The notes beneath the pieces are model-generated. The model had not been told where the DNA came from and did no database searches. It was given only the letters and a program-made list of their open reading frames with translations. Positions 43,299-52,627 of a DNA stretch of 64,000 nt are shown piece after piece. Position 1 is the stretch's first letter. Each line of letters starts with the position of its first letter. This stretch comes from Marinobacterium nitratireducens (GTDB taxonomy: Bacteria; Pseudomonadota; Gammaproteobacteria; Pseudomonadales; Balneatricaceae): the NCBI RefSeq assembly GCF_014645375.1, contig NZ_BMLT01000006.1, positions 1 to 64,000 of the forward strand, read 5' to 3'. Position numbers and translations under genes: made by a program.

Positions 43299-44132
43299 AT
43301 GAATTCTCGCATAGCAGTAATTCAGATGACGTCGGGCGGCGTGCTCGAGGATAACCTGAGGGTGGCGGATCGCCTGGTACGGGAAGCGGCCTCGGCCGGC
43401 GCCCGGCTGGTACTGCTGCCGGAGAACTTCGCGCTGTTCGATTCCGCGCGCCTGCGCGAGTTGGCCGGCCGCGGCGATGAGGTGCGTGCCCGCCTTGCGG
43501 ATCTGGCGGCCGGGGCCGGGGTCTGGCTGGTGGCCGGCTCGCTGCCACTGGCCGAAAGGCCTGACGGGACGCCGGTACCGGCGCCGAGGGTGCGTGCCGC
43601 CTGCCTGGTGTTCGATGAAACCGGTACCCTGCGTGCCCGCTACGATAAACGCCACCTGTTCGATGTCGATGTCGCCGATGCCCAGCGCCGTTATCGCGAG
43701 TCGGACTACATCGAGCCCGGCGAGACGCCGGTGGTTGTCGAGACGCCGGTTGGCTGCCTGGGACTTAGCATCTGCTACGATCTGCGCTTTGCGCAGCATT
43801 ACCAGGCGCTGCGCGACGCCGGTGCGCAGCTGATCACGGTGCCGTCGGCATTTACCGCCGTGACCGGAGAGGCGCACTGGGAGTTGCTGCTGCGGGCAAG
43901 GGCGGTGGAAACGCAGTGTTACCTGCTTGGCGCAGACCAGGGAGGGCGTCACGCCAACGGTCGCGAAACCTGGGGGCATTCGATGATCGTCGACCCCTGG
44001 GGCGAGGTGCTCGGCGTGCAGACGCAGGGGGAGGGGGGCGTGGTCGCTGAATTCGACCGCGAGCGCCTGCGTGGGATCCGCGAGAAGATGCCGCTGCAGA
44101 TGCATCGGAAAATGGTGAGTCGTGAGGCGTAG
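43299..44132 (+). CDS. Carbon-nitrogen hydrolase (NitB/Nit1-like)
   Basis: Amidase of the nitrilase superfamily. The Glu-Lys-Cys triad is complete: Glu42 in LLPENFA, Lys117 in YDKRHLFDVD and Cys159 in SICYDLRF. The KRHLFDVDV block and 277-residue length suit the Nit1-like group, which in known cases hydrolyses deaminated glutathione; the substrate here is inferred. GGAGG precedes ATG 43299. It follows yhdP as in Pseudomonas, but tldD does not follow it here. The TAG stop lies within a GTAGGAGC word of a REP repeat. Confidence 0.9.
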   Translation: MNSRIAVIQMTSGGVLEDNLRVADRLVREAASAGARLVLLPENFALFDSARLRELAGRGDEVRARLADLAAGAGVWLVAGSLPLAERPDGTPVPAPRVRAACLVFDETGTLRARYDKRHLFDVDVADAQRRYRESDYIEPGETPVVVETPVGCLGLSICYDLRFAQHYQALRDAGAQLITVPSAFTAVTGEAHWELLLRARAVETQCYLLGADQGGRHANGRETWGHSMIVDPWGEVLGVQTQGEGGVVAEFDRERLRGIREKMPLQMHRKMVSREA

Positions 44133-44218
44133 GAGCGCGTACCCAAACTTACGGGCACTTTCCCGCGGCGAAGCTTTTATCCGTGGCGGGTCCTTCGCGG
44201 CGGGGCGCCGCTCCTACG
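44128..44218. repeat. REP-type repeats after the nitrilase gene
   Basis: A forward half GTAGGAGC begins at 44129 on the nitrilase stop codon and ends near CGCGGCGAA (44164-44172). A complete inverse copy, TTCGCGGCGGGGCGCCGCTCCTAC, is at 44194-44217 and is identical over 24 bases to the one at 19895-19918. Confidence 0.7.
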
Positions 44219-44247
44219 CGAGCACTTCCACGCGGCGAATCGGTGAG

Positions 44248-44350
44248 TAGGATGGGTCAAGCGATGCAATCGCACGGGCTTCACCCTTTGTCTCGCCGCC
44301 CGGGCATCGTGGCCCCATCATATCGATCGCATTACAGATCGATTGGTTTC
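44248..44350 (-). repeat. Dispersed intergenic repeat, copy B
   Basis: Inverse copy of the repeat at 106-203. The core CAATCGATCTGTAATGCGAT (read on the minus strand) and the following CGATATGATGGG match the copy at 106-142 with few changes, and both end in CCCATCCT. It is part of a repeat-filled gap between the nitrilase gene and darP. Short frames predicted here come from the repeat. Confidence 0.6.
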
Positions 44351-44380
44351 GGGTGGCAACATACCATCCCGAAACATTTC

Positions 44381-44487
44381 GTGTTGGGTCCGCTACTTGC
44401 GTTACCTGATCCAACCTACGCCTCCACCCTGCCTACCCTGCAGTAGGGTGTTGGGTTACGGCACTTCGCACCTATACCCAACCTACA
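44381..44487. repeat. Two tandem GTTGGGT...CCAACCTAC units
   Basis: TGTTGGGT...TCCAACCTAC (44381-44417) and TGTTGGGT...CCCAACCTAC (44449-44487) are imperfect palindromes of under 40 bases with matching ends. Between them lies a palindromic CCCTGCAGTAGGG-type stretch. This family occurs widely in gammaproteobacterial gaps; it also resembles the insertion at 19699-19788. Confidence 0.55.
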
Positions 44488-44510
44488 TGTTGTCCGCGCC
44501 CCGCGGCGAA

Positions 44511-45026
44511 TCAGCTTTCCGCCAGCTCGCGCAGGTACTTGAACAGCTTGCGCGCCGACGCCGGCGGCTTCTGCTGCTGGGCCTCTTTCTGGGCGTTGCG
44601 CACCAGCTGGCGCAGGTGCTGCACGTCGGCGTGGGGGTACTCTTCGATATAGGCGGTGAGGTCGCTGCCGTCGCCATTGACCAGGCGGTCACGCCAGCGC
44701 TCCAGCTTGTGAAAATGGGCGTCGTGGGCCTGTTTGCCGGCCTCGAATCGATCCATGGCCTCTTCGATCGCGTCGGCGTCCGCCAGTCGCATCAGGCGGC
44801 CAATGTACTGCAGCTGGCGGCGAATCGCCTCGCCCTTCCTGAGGCGCTGGCACTCCTTCACCGCCGCCAGCAGCTCGGGTTCGAGCGGCACCTTGTCCAG
44901 CTGCTCGTTGTTCAGACCCACCAGCTTCTTGCCCAGTGCCTGCAGCGCGTGCATTTCCTGCTTGCGGCGGGTCTTGCTGACCCACTCTTCTTCCGGCTGG
45001 TCGATGTCGTCAAATTCGTCTGTCAT
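44511..45026 (-). CDS. darP: Ribosome biogenesis factor DarP (YjgA)
   Basis: A 171-residue, helical, charged protein that associates with late 50S subunit precursors. EEWVSKTRRKQEMHALQALGKKLVGL and KLERWRDRLVNGD are typical of the YjgA family. An acidic N-terminus precedes the helical body. It follows mgtE on the minus strand by 9 bases. In relatives it usually neighbours tldD and pmbA, neither of which is here. Confidence 0.93.
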   Translation of the reverse strand: MTDEFDDIDQPEEEWVSKTRRKQEMHALQALGKKLVGLNNEQLDKVPLEPELLAAVKECQRLRKGEAIRRQLQYIGRLMRLADADAIEEAMDRFEAGKQAHDAHFHKLERWRDRLVNGDGSDLTAYIEEYPHADVQHLRQLVRNAQKEAQQQKPPASARKLFKYLRELAES

Positions 45027-45035
45027 TTCGTGTAC

Positions 45036-46385
45036 TTATCCGTAGAAGTAGGTTGCAAGCCCCAGGAAGGCGAAGAAGCCGACGACGTCGGTGATGGTCG
45101 TCAGCAGCACGCTGCCGGCCAGGGCAGGATCTATGCCGGCCGCTTTCAGACCGATCGGCAGCAGGGTGCCGGCGAGTGCGCCCGCAAGCAGGTTGATGAC
45201 GATGGCGGCGGCGATAATGCCGCCTATCTGCAGGTCCTGGAACCAGATAATGGCGACCCCCGCCACCACCGCCGCCCAGAGCAGGCCATTGATGGTGCCG
45301 GCGATCAGTTCGCGGTTCAGCAGCCAGGCCGCGTTGGATCGGTCCAGATGCCCCAGTGCCTGACCGCGAATCACCAGCGTCAGCGTCTGGCTGCCGGCGA
45401 TACCGCCCATCGACGCGACGATCGGCATCAGCACGGCCAGTGCCACCACCTTGTCGATGGTCGCCTCGAACAGGCCGATGACCGCGGAGGCGACGAAAGC
45501 GGTGATCAGGTTGATGCCCAGCCAGAACGCGCGACTGCGGGTGGTCTTGAGCACCGGGGCGAAGGTATCGGCGTCTTCGCCCAGGCCCGCCATGCCCATC
45601 AGCGAGTGATCGGCATCCTCGCGGATGACGTCGACGACGTCGTCGATGGTGATTCGGCCGAGCAGCTTGCCGTCCTCGTCGACCACCGGCGCCGAGATCA
45701 GCCCGTGCTGCTCGAACAGCTGTGTGACTTCGGTATCCGTCATGGTCGCTGCGATCGGCGCGATGTCGGTATTCATGATCTCGCGCACCAGCATGTCAGG
45801 GTCCGATACCAGCAGCTTGGTCAGTGGCAGCACGCCGATAAAGGCGTCCCGGCGGCTGACCACGAACAGGCTGTCGGTCATCTCCGGAATTTCCTTGTGC
45901 CGGCGGATGTAGCGCAGCGCCGTTTCCACCGTGATATCCGGCCGGATGGTCACGGTGTCGGTATTCATCAGGCCGCCGGCGGTGTCCTCGTCGTAGGACA
46001 GCACCTGCTCGACACGCGCGCGGTTCTGGATGTCCATGGTCTGCAGCAGCTCGCGCATGACGCGCTCCGGCAGCTGTTGCAGCAGGTCGACGAGGTCGTC
46101 TGTATCCAGGCCTTCGGTGACTTCGAGCAGTTCGCCGGCATCCATCCGGCTGACGATATCGGCCTGGACGTCGTAGCTCAGGTACTGCAGGACCTCGCCT
46201 TCGAGCTCCTTGTTCACCAGGCTCCACAGCAGCTGGCGTTCCTTCGGTGGCGACTTGTCCAGCAGGTGCGCGATTTCCGCCGGGCGAAGGCTGTTATTGA
46301 GCGTATAGCGGACCTGACGAAGCTCGCCGCTGTTGAGAGCCTCGTTGAGTTTTTCGATCGGCGAGAGATGCTCTTTGCTGCTCAT
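45036..46385 (-). CDS. mgtE: Magnesium transporter MgtE
   Basis: Mg2+-gated magnesium channel of the inner membrane. 449 residues: N-terminal superhelical domain (ELRQVRYTLNNSLRPAEIAHLLD), two CBS domains (MNTDTVTIRPDITVETALRYIR; MNTDIAPIAATMTDTEV), the plug helix and a five-helix pore domain with the conserved GIAGSQTLTLVIRG. AAGGACGTC precedes ATG 46385. No Mg-sensing leader RNA is evident in the 90-base gap upstream. Confidence 0.94.
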   Translation of the reverse strand: MSSKEHLSPIEKLNEALNSGELRQVRYTLNNSLRPAEIAHLLDKSPPKERQLLWSLVNKELEGEVLQYLSYDVQADIVSRMDAGELLEVTEGLDTDDLVDLLQQLPERVMRELLQTMDIQNRARVEQVLSYDEDTAGGLMNTDTVTIRPDITVETALRYIRRHKEIPEMTDSLFVVSRRDAFIGVLPLTKLLVSDPDMLVREIMNTDIAPIAATMTDTEVTQLFEQHGLISAPVVDEDGKLLGRITIDDVVDVIREDADHSLMGMAGLGEDADTFAPVLKTTRSRAFWLGINLITAFVASAVIGLFEATIDKVVALAVLMPIVASMGGIAGSQTLTLVIRGQALGHLDRSNAAWLLNRELIAGTINGLLWAAVVAGVAIIWFQDLQIGGIIAAAIVINLLAGALAGTLLPIGLKAAGIDPALAGSVLLTTITDVVGFFAFLGLATYFYG

Positions 46386-46475
46386 GACGTCCTTGCACGA
46401 CCGTGGGCATGGGAGTGGCAATCAGTATAACGGATTCGCCGAAGCGGGTTCAGCGCAGGTGGCGGGCAGCGGGTG

Positions 46476-46745
46476 TCAGCCGCCTTCACCGAAATAGTCG
46501 TTGATCAGGGCTTCTATGGCCTCGACCGCCGCGTTCTCGTCTTCGCCGTCGGCGCGGATGGTCAGTTCGGTGCCCTTGCTGGCGGCGAGCATCATCACCG
46601 ACATGATGCTTTTGCCGTCGACTTCACGGCCGTCCTTGTCGATACGAATCTGGCTGGAGAACTGGCCGGTGGTGTTGATCAACTTGGCTGCGGCCCGGGC
46701 GTGAAGGCCCAGTTTGTTGATGATGGTGACTTTCTTTTCGATCAT
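46476..46745 (-). CDS. ptsO: Nitrogen-PTS phosphocarrier NPr
   Basis: HPr-like protein passing phosphate from EI-Ntr to PtsN. 89 residues; active His15 in KLGLHARAAAK and the MSVMMLAASKG segment (the Ser46-type region) are present. Last gene of the rpoN-hpf-ptsN-rapZ-ptsO block; the 114-base gap after rapZ is unusual within this block but shows no strong terminator. Confidence 0.95.
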   Translation of the reverse strand: MIEKKVTIINKLGLHARAAAKLINTTGQFSSQIRIDKDGREVDGKSIMSVMMLAASKGTELTIRADGEDENAAVEAIEALINDYFGEGG

Positions 46746-46859
46746 TCCGGGGGATGTCCTCGAACGCTGTGCCGTGCCGTACCTTCGCTATCATTGCCGC
46801 TACATTATCCACAGACCGCTGCAAATAACCAGCGGCATGCGGCAACCGCCGGCCCTGGT

Positions 46860-47720
46860 TCAGTCCAGTTCGCGGTGGCGAACATGGACGTTTTCCATCT
46901 GCTGACGGAAATGGCCGGCAAGGCGGTTGGCGATGTATACCGACCGGTGCTGACCGCCGGTACAGCCGATGGCGATGGTCACGTAGCTGCGGTTGCCGGC
47001 GCGAAACGCCGGCATCCACTTCTCGATGAAGCTCTGGATGTCGGTGACCATTTCAGCGACCTCGGGCGACTGCTCGAGGAACTGTATGACCGGTTCCTCG
47101 AGCCCGGTGAAGGCGCGCAGGTCCGGCACCCAGAACGGATTCGGCAGTACCCGGACGTCGAAGGTGAAGTCGGCGTCCAGCGGCAGGCCGTGCTTGAAAC
47201 CGAAGGATTCGAACTGCAGCGATACCTGTTGTTCGCGATGGCGCGAGACCCGTTCCTTGATATTGTCCCGCAGGTCGTAGAGTTTCAGGCGCGTGGTGTC
47301 GACGCGCAGGTCCGCCAGGTTGGCGATGGGCTCGAGCAGCTCACGCTCGTACTCGATGGCCTGCTTCAGGCTGGTGTTGTCGTCGGACAGCGGATGCTTG
47401 CGACGGGTCGCGCTGTAGCGCTTGATCAGCGTCGGGTCCGATGCGTCCAGGTACAGCACCTCGATGTTGACCTCGGCATAGCGCTGGCGCATTTCCTCGA
47501 GCAATGACGGGAAACGGCGCAGGTTGCTGAGCAGGTTGCGCGCGTCGATGCTGACGGCCAGCTGTTCGGGTGGCGACGGGTCCTGCAGCATCTGCTCGAC
47601 CAGGCTCGGCATCAGCAGGGCCGGCAGGTTGTCGATGCAGTAGAAATCGACGTCTTCCAAAGCCTGTAGCGCGGTACTTTTCCCGGATCCGGACCGGCCG
47701 CTGATGACCACCAGTTTCAT
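46860..47720 (-). CDS. rapZ: RNase adapter protein RapZ
   Basis: Nucleotide-binding protein that, in enterobacteria, binds GlcN6P and directs RNase E to GlmZ RNA, adjusting glmS. 286 residues with Walker [10 protein letters not shown] (8-16), [13 protein letters not shown], and the RNA-binding C-terminal block [16 protein letters not shown]. The pathway in this organism may differ. It lies after ptsN, separated by 170 bases with a strong hairpin. Confidence 0.95.
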   Translation of the reverse strand: MKLVVISGRSGSGKSTALQALEDVDFYCIDNLPALLMPSLVEQMLQDPSPPEQLAVSIDARNLLSNLRRFPSLLEEMRQRYAEVNIEVLYLDASDPTLIKRYSATRRKHPLSDDNTSLKQAIEYERELLEPIANLADLRVDTTRLKLYDLRDNIKERVSRHREQQVSLQFESFGFKHGLPLDADFTFDVRVLPNPFWVPDLRAFTGLEEPVIQFLEQSPEVAEMVTDIQSFIEKWMPAFRAGNRSYVTIAIGCTGGQHRSVYIANRLAGHFRQQMENVHVRHRELD

Positions 47721-47845
47721 AACAGTACCTTCTCAACGGGTTGCCGATTGTTGACAGCAGCTCAGGTTAGCAAAGGGGGGCGGGGTTTGCAGCCGCGAGC
47801 GGATACTTTTGCTCGTGGACGACTAGAACCTGGGGGATGTTGCTC

Positions 47846-47871
47846 GGGCGGACAAGGTTTGGTGTCCGCCC
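47846..47871. repeat. Perfect hairpin between ptsN and rapZ
   Basis: GGGCGGACA, loop AGGTTTGG, TGTCCGCCC: a perfect 9-bp GC-rich stem located 20 bases after the ptsN stop on the minus strand. No T run follows, so an RNA-processing or decay barrier is more likely than simple termination. It could set different levels of ptsN and rapZ messages. Confidence 0.55.
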
Positions 47872-47890
47872 TGTGGGGAGGCGCTGCGGC

Positions 47891-48349
47891 TCAGGCTTCG
47901 GCCAGCCGCAGTGCGGTGTCGTAGAGCTGCTGATCGGTGGACGTATCGCGCAGTGCGGACAGTACGTCCTGGCGGCTGAACAGCTCCGCCAGCATCGCCA
48001 GCGTCTGCAGGTGCTCGTCGCTGGCCTCGGAAGGTACCAGCAGCAGACACAGCAGATCCACCGGCTGATTGTCGATGGCGTCGAAGTCGATGGGCTCCAC
48101 CAGCTTGATCAGCATGCCGATCGCCTGGCTGGCGTTATCGAGCCGACAGTGGGGAATGGCTATGCCGCTGCCGATTCCGGTACTGCCCAGACGCTCCCGA
48201 CCGATCAGGCCGCTGAAGATATCTTCAGCGGCCAGACCTTCAGTGTGTTCGGCAATGATCTTACTGGCGGTTTCCAGTACGCGCTTTTTGCTGCCACCAT
48301 CCAGGTTGCAGAGGGTAAGGGGTGGGGTCAGCAGTTCATGTAGATACAT
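47891..48349 (-). CDS. ptsN: Nitrogen-PTS enzyme IIA
   Basis: Regulatory IIA-Ntr protein, phosphorylated on His67 (in GIAIPHCR), affecting K+ transport and nitrogen/carbon balance in known bacteria. 152 residues with the fold-typical GLIGRERLGSTGIG and SEASDEHLQTLAMLAELF segments. Sits between hpf and rapZ. Confidence 0.95.
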   Translation of the reverse strand: MYLHELLTPPLTLCNLDGGSKKRVLETASKIIAEHTEGLAAEDIFSGLIGRERLGSTGIGSGIAIPHCRLDNASQAIGMLIKLVEPIDFDAIDNQPVDLLCLLLVPSEASDEHLQTLAMLAELFSRQDVLSALRDTSTDQQLYDTALRLAEA

Positions 48350-48381
48350 GTGCGTATTCGTTCAACCGTTTTGTGAATGGC

Positions 48382-48672
48382 TTATTTGTGGTTCTTCATT
48401 TTTTCCTTGTGCTTGATGATCTGGCGATCGAGCTTGTCGGTCAGACCATCGATGGCGGCGTACATGTCTTCGTGTTGATGAGTGGCGAAGAGCTTGCCGC
48501 CGGCGAGGTGAACATCGGCCTCCGCCTGCTGGCGCTGCTTTTCCACGCTCAGCGTGACCTGAACATTGGTGATATTGTCGAAGTGACGCTCCAGTTTCCC
48601 GAACTTGCTGTGTACATAGTCGTTCAACGCATCGGTGAGTTCGACATGATGTCCAGTGATGTTGATTTGCAT
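48382..48672 (-). CDS. hpf: Ribosome hibernation promoting factor, short form
   Basis: Binds the 30S decoding centre and helps form inactive 100S ribosomes in stationary phase. 96 residues, so the short gamma-proteobacterial form without the C-terminal dimerisation domain: MQINITGHHVELTDAL, then KQRQQAEADVHLAGG. The start is well defined by AGGAGAG. Located directly after rpoN as usual. Confidence 0.95.
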   Translation of the reverse strand: MQINITGHHVELTDALNDYVHSKFGKLERHFDNITNVQVTLSVEKQRQQAEADVHLAGGKLFATHQHEDMYAAIDGLTDKLDRQIIKHKEKMKNHK

Positions 48673-48722
48673 AGTTCTCTCCTAGTCAACAGCGACGAAG
48701 GCTCGCCTTGTTTGCACTTCAA

Positions 48723-50234
48723 TTAAACCAGACGCTTGCGCTCATTAGAAGGCGCAATATTCATTGCCTCGCGGTATTTTGCCACGGTGCGTCGCGCTAC
48801 CTTGAATCCCTGTTCGTCAAGCAGCTGGGCGATCTTGCTGTCGCTCAGCGGTTTGCTGCTGTTTTCGGCCGCGACCAGCTTTTTGATCAGGGCGCGAATG
48901 GCCGTCGAAGAGGCGGCGCCGCCGTCGGCGGTGCCGACATGGCTGGAGAAGAAGTACTTGAGCTCGAAGATCCCGCGCGGCGTGTGCATGAACTTCTGGG
49001 TAGTGACGCGGGAAATGGTCGACTCGTGCATTTCCACCGCTTCGGCGATATCGTGCAGCACCAGTGGCTGCATCGCTTCCTCGCCCTGCTCGAGAAAGCC
49101 TTCCTGGCGGGCGACGATCTCGCGCGCCACTTTCAGCAGCGTCTCGTTGCGGCTCTGCAGGCTCTTGATGAACCAGCGTGCTTCCTGCAGGTGGTTTTTC
49201 AGGTAGGTATTGTCAGAGCTGTTGTCGGCGCGACGGATCAGATCGGAGTACTGGGTGTTGATGCGCAGGCGCGGCGCCGTTTCCGGATTCAGCACCACCT
49301 GCCAGAACCCCTTTACCTTGGTCACCACCACATCCGGGATGACGTATTCCGCAGCATTGGCGGTGACGCTGGCGCCCGGCTGCGGATTCAGGGTCTGTAT
49401 CAGCCGGATCACCTCCTGCAGCTGCGGTTCCTTGAGGCGGGTACGGCGCATCAGCTGCTTGTAGTCGCGGCTGCCGAGCAGCTGGATATACTCGCTGACC
49501 ACACGGATGGCCTCCTTGCGCCAGGGAGTTGTTTCCGGCAGTTGCCGCAGCTGGATGGCAAGGCATTCGCCGAGGTCGCGGCCACCGACTCCGGGCGGGT
49601 CGAACTGCTGAATGCGGTGCAGAACCGCCTCCAGATCCTCGAGTTCGATGTCGGCGAAGTCCTCCGGGTCCTGTTCCCGGAAGTGCTCGAGCAGCTCATC
49701 GAGGGCTACGCGCAGGTAGCCTTCGGCATCGATGCCGTCGATGATGCCGGTGGCGATCAGACGGTCCAGGTCGCTCATCGGCGTCAGGTTCAGCTGCCAT
49801 TCCAGGTGGTCCTGCAGGGTTTCTTCGGCGCTGTCGTTGGACTCGAAGCCGCCGTCGTCATCCCGGGCCGGGCCGCTCGGGGCGCTGCTCTGGTAGGTGT
49901 CGTCCCAGGAGCTGTCGATACCGAGCTCCTCCGGGATGTCGTCGTTCCACTGGTCTTCGGCCTGGGGGCTGTCGTCGCTGTCGTCCTGCGCGGACGAGGC
50001 CTCGGCCTCGGCTGTCCGCTCGGCACTGTTGTCATCGTGACGCTCGCTCTGGTCGGCGTCACCGCTGTCCTCGTGCTCTTCTTCGTTAACTTCGAGCATC
50101 GGGTTGTTTTCCAGCGCTTCCTGAATTTCCTGCTGCAGGTCGAGCGTTGACAACTGCAGCAGCCGGATTGCCTGCTGCAGCTGGGGGGTCATGGTCAGGT
50201 GCTGACCGATTTTCAGGTGGAGCCCTTGCTTCAT
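48723..50234 (-). CDS. rpoN: RNA polymerase sigma-54 factor
   Basis: Alternative sigma factor for nitrogen, motility and other enhancer-dependent promoters. 503 residues: Gln/Leu-rich region I ([23 protein letters not shown]), an acidic region II (residues 50-105), the core-binding and helix-turn-helix regions, and the C-terminal RpoN box [10 protein letters not shown]. Complete and typical. It follows lptB on the same strand by 60 bases. Confidence 0.98.
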   Translation of the reverse strand: MKQGLHLKIGQHLTMTPQLQQAIRLLQLSTLDLQQEIQEALENNPMLEVNEEEHEDSGDADQSERHDDNSAERTAEAEASSAQDDSDDSPQAEDQWNDDIPEELGIDSSWDDTYQSSAPSGPARDDDGGFESNDSAEETLQDHLEWQLNLTPMSDLDRLIATGIIDGIDAEGYLRVALDELLEHFREQDPEDFADIELEDLEAVLHRIQQFDPPGVGGRDLGECLAIQLRQLPETTPWRKEAIRVVSEYIQLLGSRDYKQLMRRTRLKEPQLQEVIRLIQTLNPQPGASVTANAAEYVIPDVVVTKVKGFWQVVLNPETAPRLRINTQYSDLIRRADNSSDNTYLKNHLQEARWFIKSLQSRNETLLKVAREIVARQEGFLEQGEEAMQPLVLHDIAEAVEMHESTISRVTTQKFMHTPRGIFELKYFFSSHVGTADGGAASSTAIRALIKKLVAAENSSKPLSDSKIAQLLDEQGFKVARRTVAKYREAMNIAPSNERKRLV

Positions 50235-50294
50235 GGGGTCACTGCGTTGGTTATCTGTGGACTGTTGTTGTGCATTATACGCGCATCCTGAGGG

Positions 50295-51023
50295 TCAGAG
50301 GCGGAATTGCTCGCCGAGGTAGGCGGCCCGGACCTTTTCGTTGGCGGTGATTTCCTGCGGTGCGCCCTGGGCCAGGATGCCGCCTTCGCTGACAATGTAG
50401 GCCCGCTCGCAGATGTCGAGCGTCTCGCGCACGTTGTGGTCCGTGATCAGTATGCCGATGCCCTTTTCCTGCAGGTGCCGCACCGTGTTCTTGATGTCAT
50501 TGACCGAAATCGGGTCGACGCCGGCGAAGGGCTCGTCGAGCAGAATGAAGGTCGGCTCCGTTGCCAGCGCCCGGGCGATCTCGACCCGGCGCCGTTCGCC
50601 ACCGGACAGGGCCATGCCCAGGCTGTCGCGGATATGCACGATATGAAATTCTTCCAGCAGCTCCTCGAGGCGCTTCTCGCGCCCGGCCCGGTCGAGGTCG
50701 CGCCGGGTCTCGAGAATCGCCATCAGGTTGTCGCGCACGCTGAGTTTGCGAAAGATCGAGGCCTCCTGGGGCAGATAGCCGAGTCCGCGGCGGGCGCGGC
50801 CGTGCATCGGCAGCGGCGTGATTTCGTCGCCATTGAGAAGGATCTGTCCGCGATCGGCGTTGACCAGGCCTACGATCATGTAGAAGCAGGTGGTCTTGCC
50901 GGCGCCGTTGGGGCCCAGCAGGCCGACGATCTCGCCGCTGCGAAGGCTCAGCGAAACATCGCGTACCACCTCGCGGCCCTTGTAGCTTTTCGCCAGCTGG
51001 CGGGCTTCCAGCACGCTGGTCAT
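50295..51023 (-). CDS. lptB: LPS export ABC transporter ATPase LptB
   Basis: Cytoplasmic ATPase that powers LPS extraction from the inner membrane with LptFG and LptC. 242 residues: Walker [10 protein letters not shown], signature [15 protein letters not shown], Walker [13 protein letters not shown], and [10 protein letters not shown]. Its first four bases overlap the lptA end. lptF and lptG are not in the window, as usual. Confidence 0.97.
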   Translation of the reverse strand: MTSVLEARQLAKSYKGREVVRDVSLSLRSGEIVGLLGPNGAGKTTCFYMIVGLVNADRGQILLNGDEITPLPMHGRARRGLGYLPQEASIFRKLSVRDNLMAILETRRDLDRAGREKRLEELLEEFHIVHIRDSLGMALSGGERRRVEIARALATEPTFILLDEPFAGVDPISVNDIKNTVRHLQEKGIGILITDHNVRETLDICERAYIVSEGGILAQGAPQEITANEKVRAAYLGEQFRL

Positions 51024-51526
51024 TGCGCAGCCCCCTTGGGCTGGATCACCATCTGCACCCGCTGCCCTTCGCCGCCTTCGCCGCCAAAGGCGTTGACCAG
51101 GGATTTGTCGAGGTTGTAGACGATCTTCTGGCCGGTGAAGGAGTCCTTTTGCTGCACCACCCGGGCGTTGCCTGTGATGGTGATTTCACGCCGGGCGATG
51201 CGATAGTCCATGCGCTCGCCGTAGGCGTTGGTGACGGGCTTGTCCTGCGCCGCCTGCTGCCGGAAGTGCACATTGCCGGTGGCGAGGATGCGATCGACGT
51301 CGCCATCGCTGCGGTAAAGGTCGACCTGGCGGGCGGTGATTTTCATCGATCCCTGCTCGATGCTGACGTTGCCGCTGTAGGTCGTGGTGCCGCTGAGGTC
51401 GTCGATGGTGGCCTGGTCGGCGCTGATATTGATCGGCTGGTTGCGGTCTTCCGGCAGCGCCAGGGCGGCGCCGGACATGGCGACGGCCAGCAGCGCCGCC
51501 AGCCAGGAGCGGGTATTAGTTTTCAT
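51020..51526 (-). CDS. lptA: LPS transport periplasmic protein LptA
   Basis: Forms the periplasmic bridge that carries LPS to the outer membrane. 168 residues from ATG 51526; signal peptide ([16 protein letters not shown]), then the OstA/LptA beta-jellyroll ([38 protein letters not shown]). The longer frame would add 15 residues before the signal and overlaps lptC more deeply. Overlaps lptC by 11 bases. Confidence 0.94.
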   Translation of the reverse strand: MKTNTRSWLAALLAVAMSGAALALPEDRNQPINISADQATIDDLSGTTTYSGNVSIEQGSMKITARQVDLYRSDGDVDRILATGNVHFRQQAAQDKPVTNAYGERMDYRIARREITITGNARVVQQKDSFTGQKIVYNLDKSLVNAFGGEGGEGQRVQMVIQPKGAAQ

Positions 51527-52082
51527 AGCGGCCCTCGACCTCTGACAGTAGTTCAACTTTGCGTTCTTCAAGATAGGCCTTCATGCCCCGTCCCCGGGTT
51601 TCGCCTCCGGGGGCGAGAATGCGCACCCTGGCGTCGGTCTCGGCGTACTGCTGCTGCGGCAGCAGTGTCAGTGAGCTGGTTTCCAGGCGCAGTCCCGGGC
51701 CGTCTGCGGTCTCATCGTGCAGTCGCACGTCGCCACTCAGGTCGACCCTTTCATTGCTGTCCATGAGCATGCCCTCGGCCGCCTCGATACTGATGCGGCC
51801 CTCGCTGCCCTTGCGGGCAAGCTCGATGCGGGGTTCGCTGGCCTGCAGCAGGCCGGGCTCGGGATAGTGCTCCAGCTCCGGCGACTGCAACTGCTGGTGC
51901 AGTCTGCCGTCGGCGTCGAACTGCTGGATACGGGCATCCCGCAGGTAGAAGTCGGTGTTGGTGACATTGCCTTCGAGCGCGCGCACCTCAGGCTCGCTCG
52001 GCCCGCGGTCGAAGCCCCAGTACAGCAGCACCGGAGCCAGCAGGGCGGTCGCCAGCGCCAGGCGCGAACGGCTGCTCAGCAC
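51516..52082 (-). CDS. lptC: LPS export protein LptC
   Basis: Bitopic inner-membrane protein that passes LPS from LptBFG to LptA. I start at GTG 52082, which overlaps the kdsC stop as TAGTG. This gives 188 residues with a membrane anchor (LALATALLAPVLLYWGF) and a periplasmic LptC fold (ALEGNVTNTDFYLRDARIQQFDADG). The longer frame reaching into kdsC has an arginine-rich lead that is not homologous to LptC. Confidence 0.9.
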   Translation of the reverse strand: MLSSRSRLALATALLAPVLLYWGFDRGPSEPEVRALEGNVTNTDFYLRDARIQQFDADGRLHQQLQSPELEHYPEPGLLQASEPRIELARKGSEGRISIEAAEGMLMDSNERVDLSGDVRLHDETADGPGLRLETSSLTLLPQQQYAETDARVRILAPGGETRGRGMKAYLEERKVELLSEVEGRYEN

Positions 52083-52627
52083 TAGAGGTACTCCGCAACC
52101 AGGTCGTCGAGCTGGCCGCGGGCGCTGAGAATCTGCTCGCAGAACTCGCGGCCGGCGCCGCTGCCGCCGGCGCGGGTACTGCACCAGTCGGCGTGTTCGC
52201 GCACCAGGGGGTGGCCGTTGGGTACGGTGGCGCCGAAAGCGACGGCGCGGATAGCCGCAAGGTCCGGCCAGTCGTCGCCGATATAGGCGGTGGTCGCGGC
52301 GCTGTGGCCGGTTTCGGCCCAGAGCTCTTCAAGTGCGACCAGCTTGTCCTCGCGGCTCTGGCGCAGGTGGGTGATCCCGAGCGATCGCGCCCGCATCTCC
52401 ACCTGCGGCGAGCGCCGGCCGGTGATGATCGCGGTTTCGATACCGGCCCGTGCCAGCAGCTTGATGCCGAGGCCGTCGAGGATGTTGAAGTCCTTGACCT
52501 CGGTGCCGTCGGCGAGAAAGTGCAGCTGCCCGGAGGTCAGAACGCCATCGACGTCGAACACGGCCAGGGTAATGTTGCGCAGGCGTGCATTGAGCTCGTC
52601 GGAAAGGGGTGTCGCCAGAGTCGTCAT
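52082..52627 (-). CDS. kdsC: Kdo-8-phosphate phosphatase
   Basis: HAD-family phosphatase that converts Kdo-8-P to Kdo for LPS inner core. 181 residues; catalytic Asp pair in FDVDGVLT, the TGR motif in IITGRRS and GDDWPDL near the end. GGGAG precedes ATG 52627, which overlaps kdsD's stop by 4 bases. Confidence 0.95.
   Translation of the reverse strand: MTTLATPLSDELNARLRNITLAVFDVDGVLTSGQLHFLADGTEVKDFNILDGLGIKLLARAGIETAIITGRRSPQVEMRARSLGITHLRQSREDKLVALEELWAETGHSAATTAYIGDDWPDLAAIRAVAFGATVPNGHPLVREHADWCSTRAGGSGAGREFCEQILSARGQLDDLVAEYL

Noticed and set aside
44214-44414. A 66-codon minus-strand frame in the repeat gap
   Set aside because: Produced by the dispersed repeat; its S-I-C-N-A-I-D-M-M-G word recurs in the repeat copy near position 120.
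44343-46430. A 695-codon plus-strand frame opposite darP and mgtE
   Set aside because: Starts in repeat DNA and runs antisense to two well-supported genes; composition is that of a shadow.
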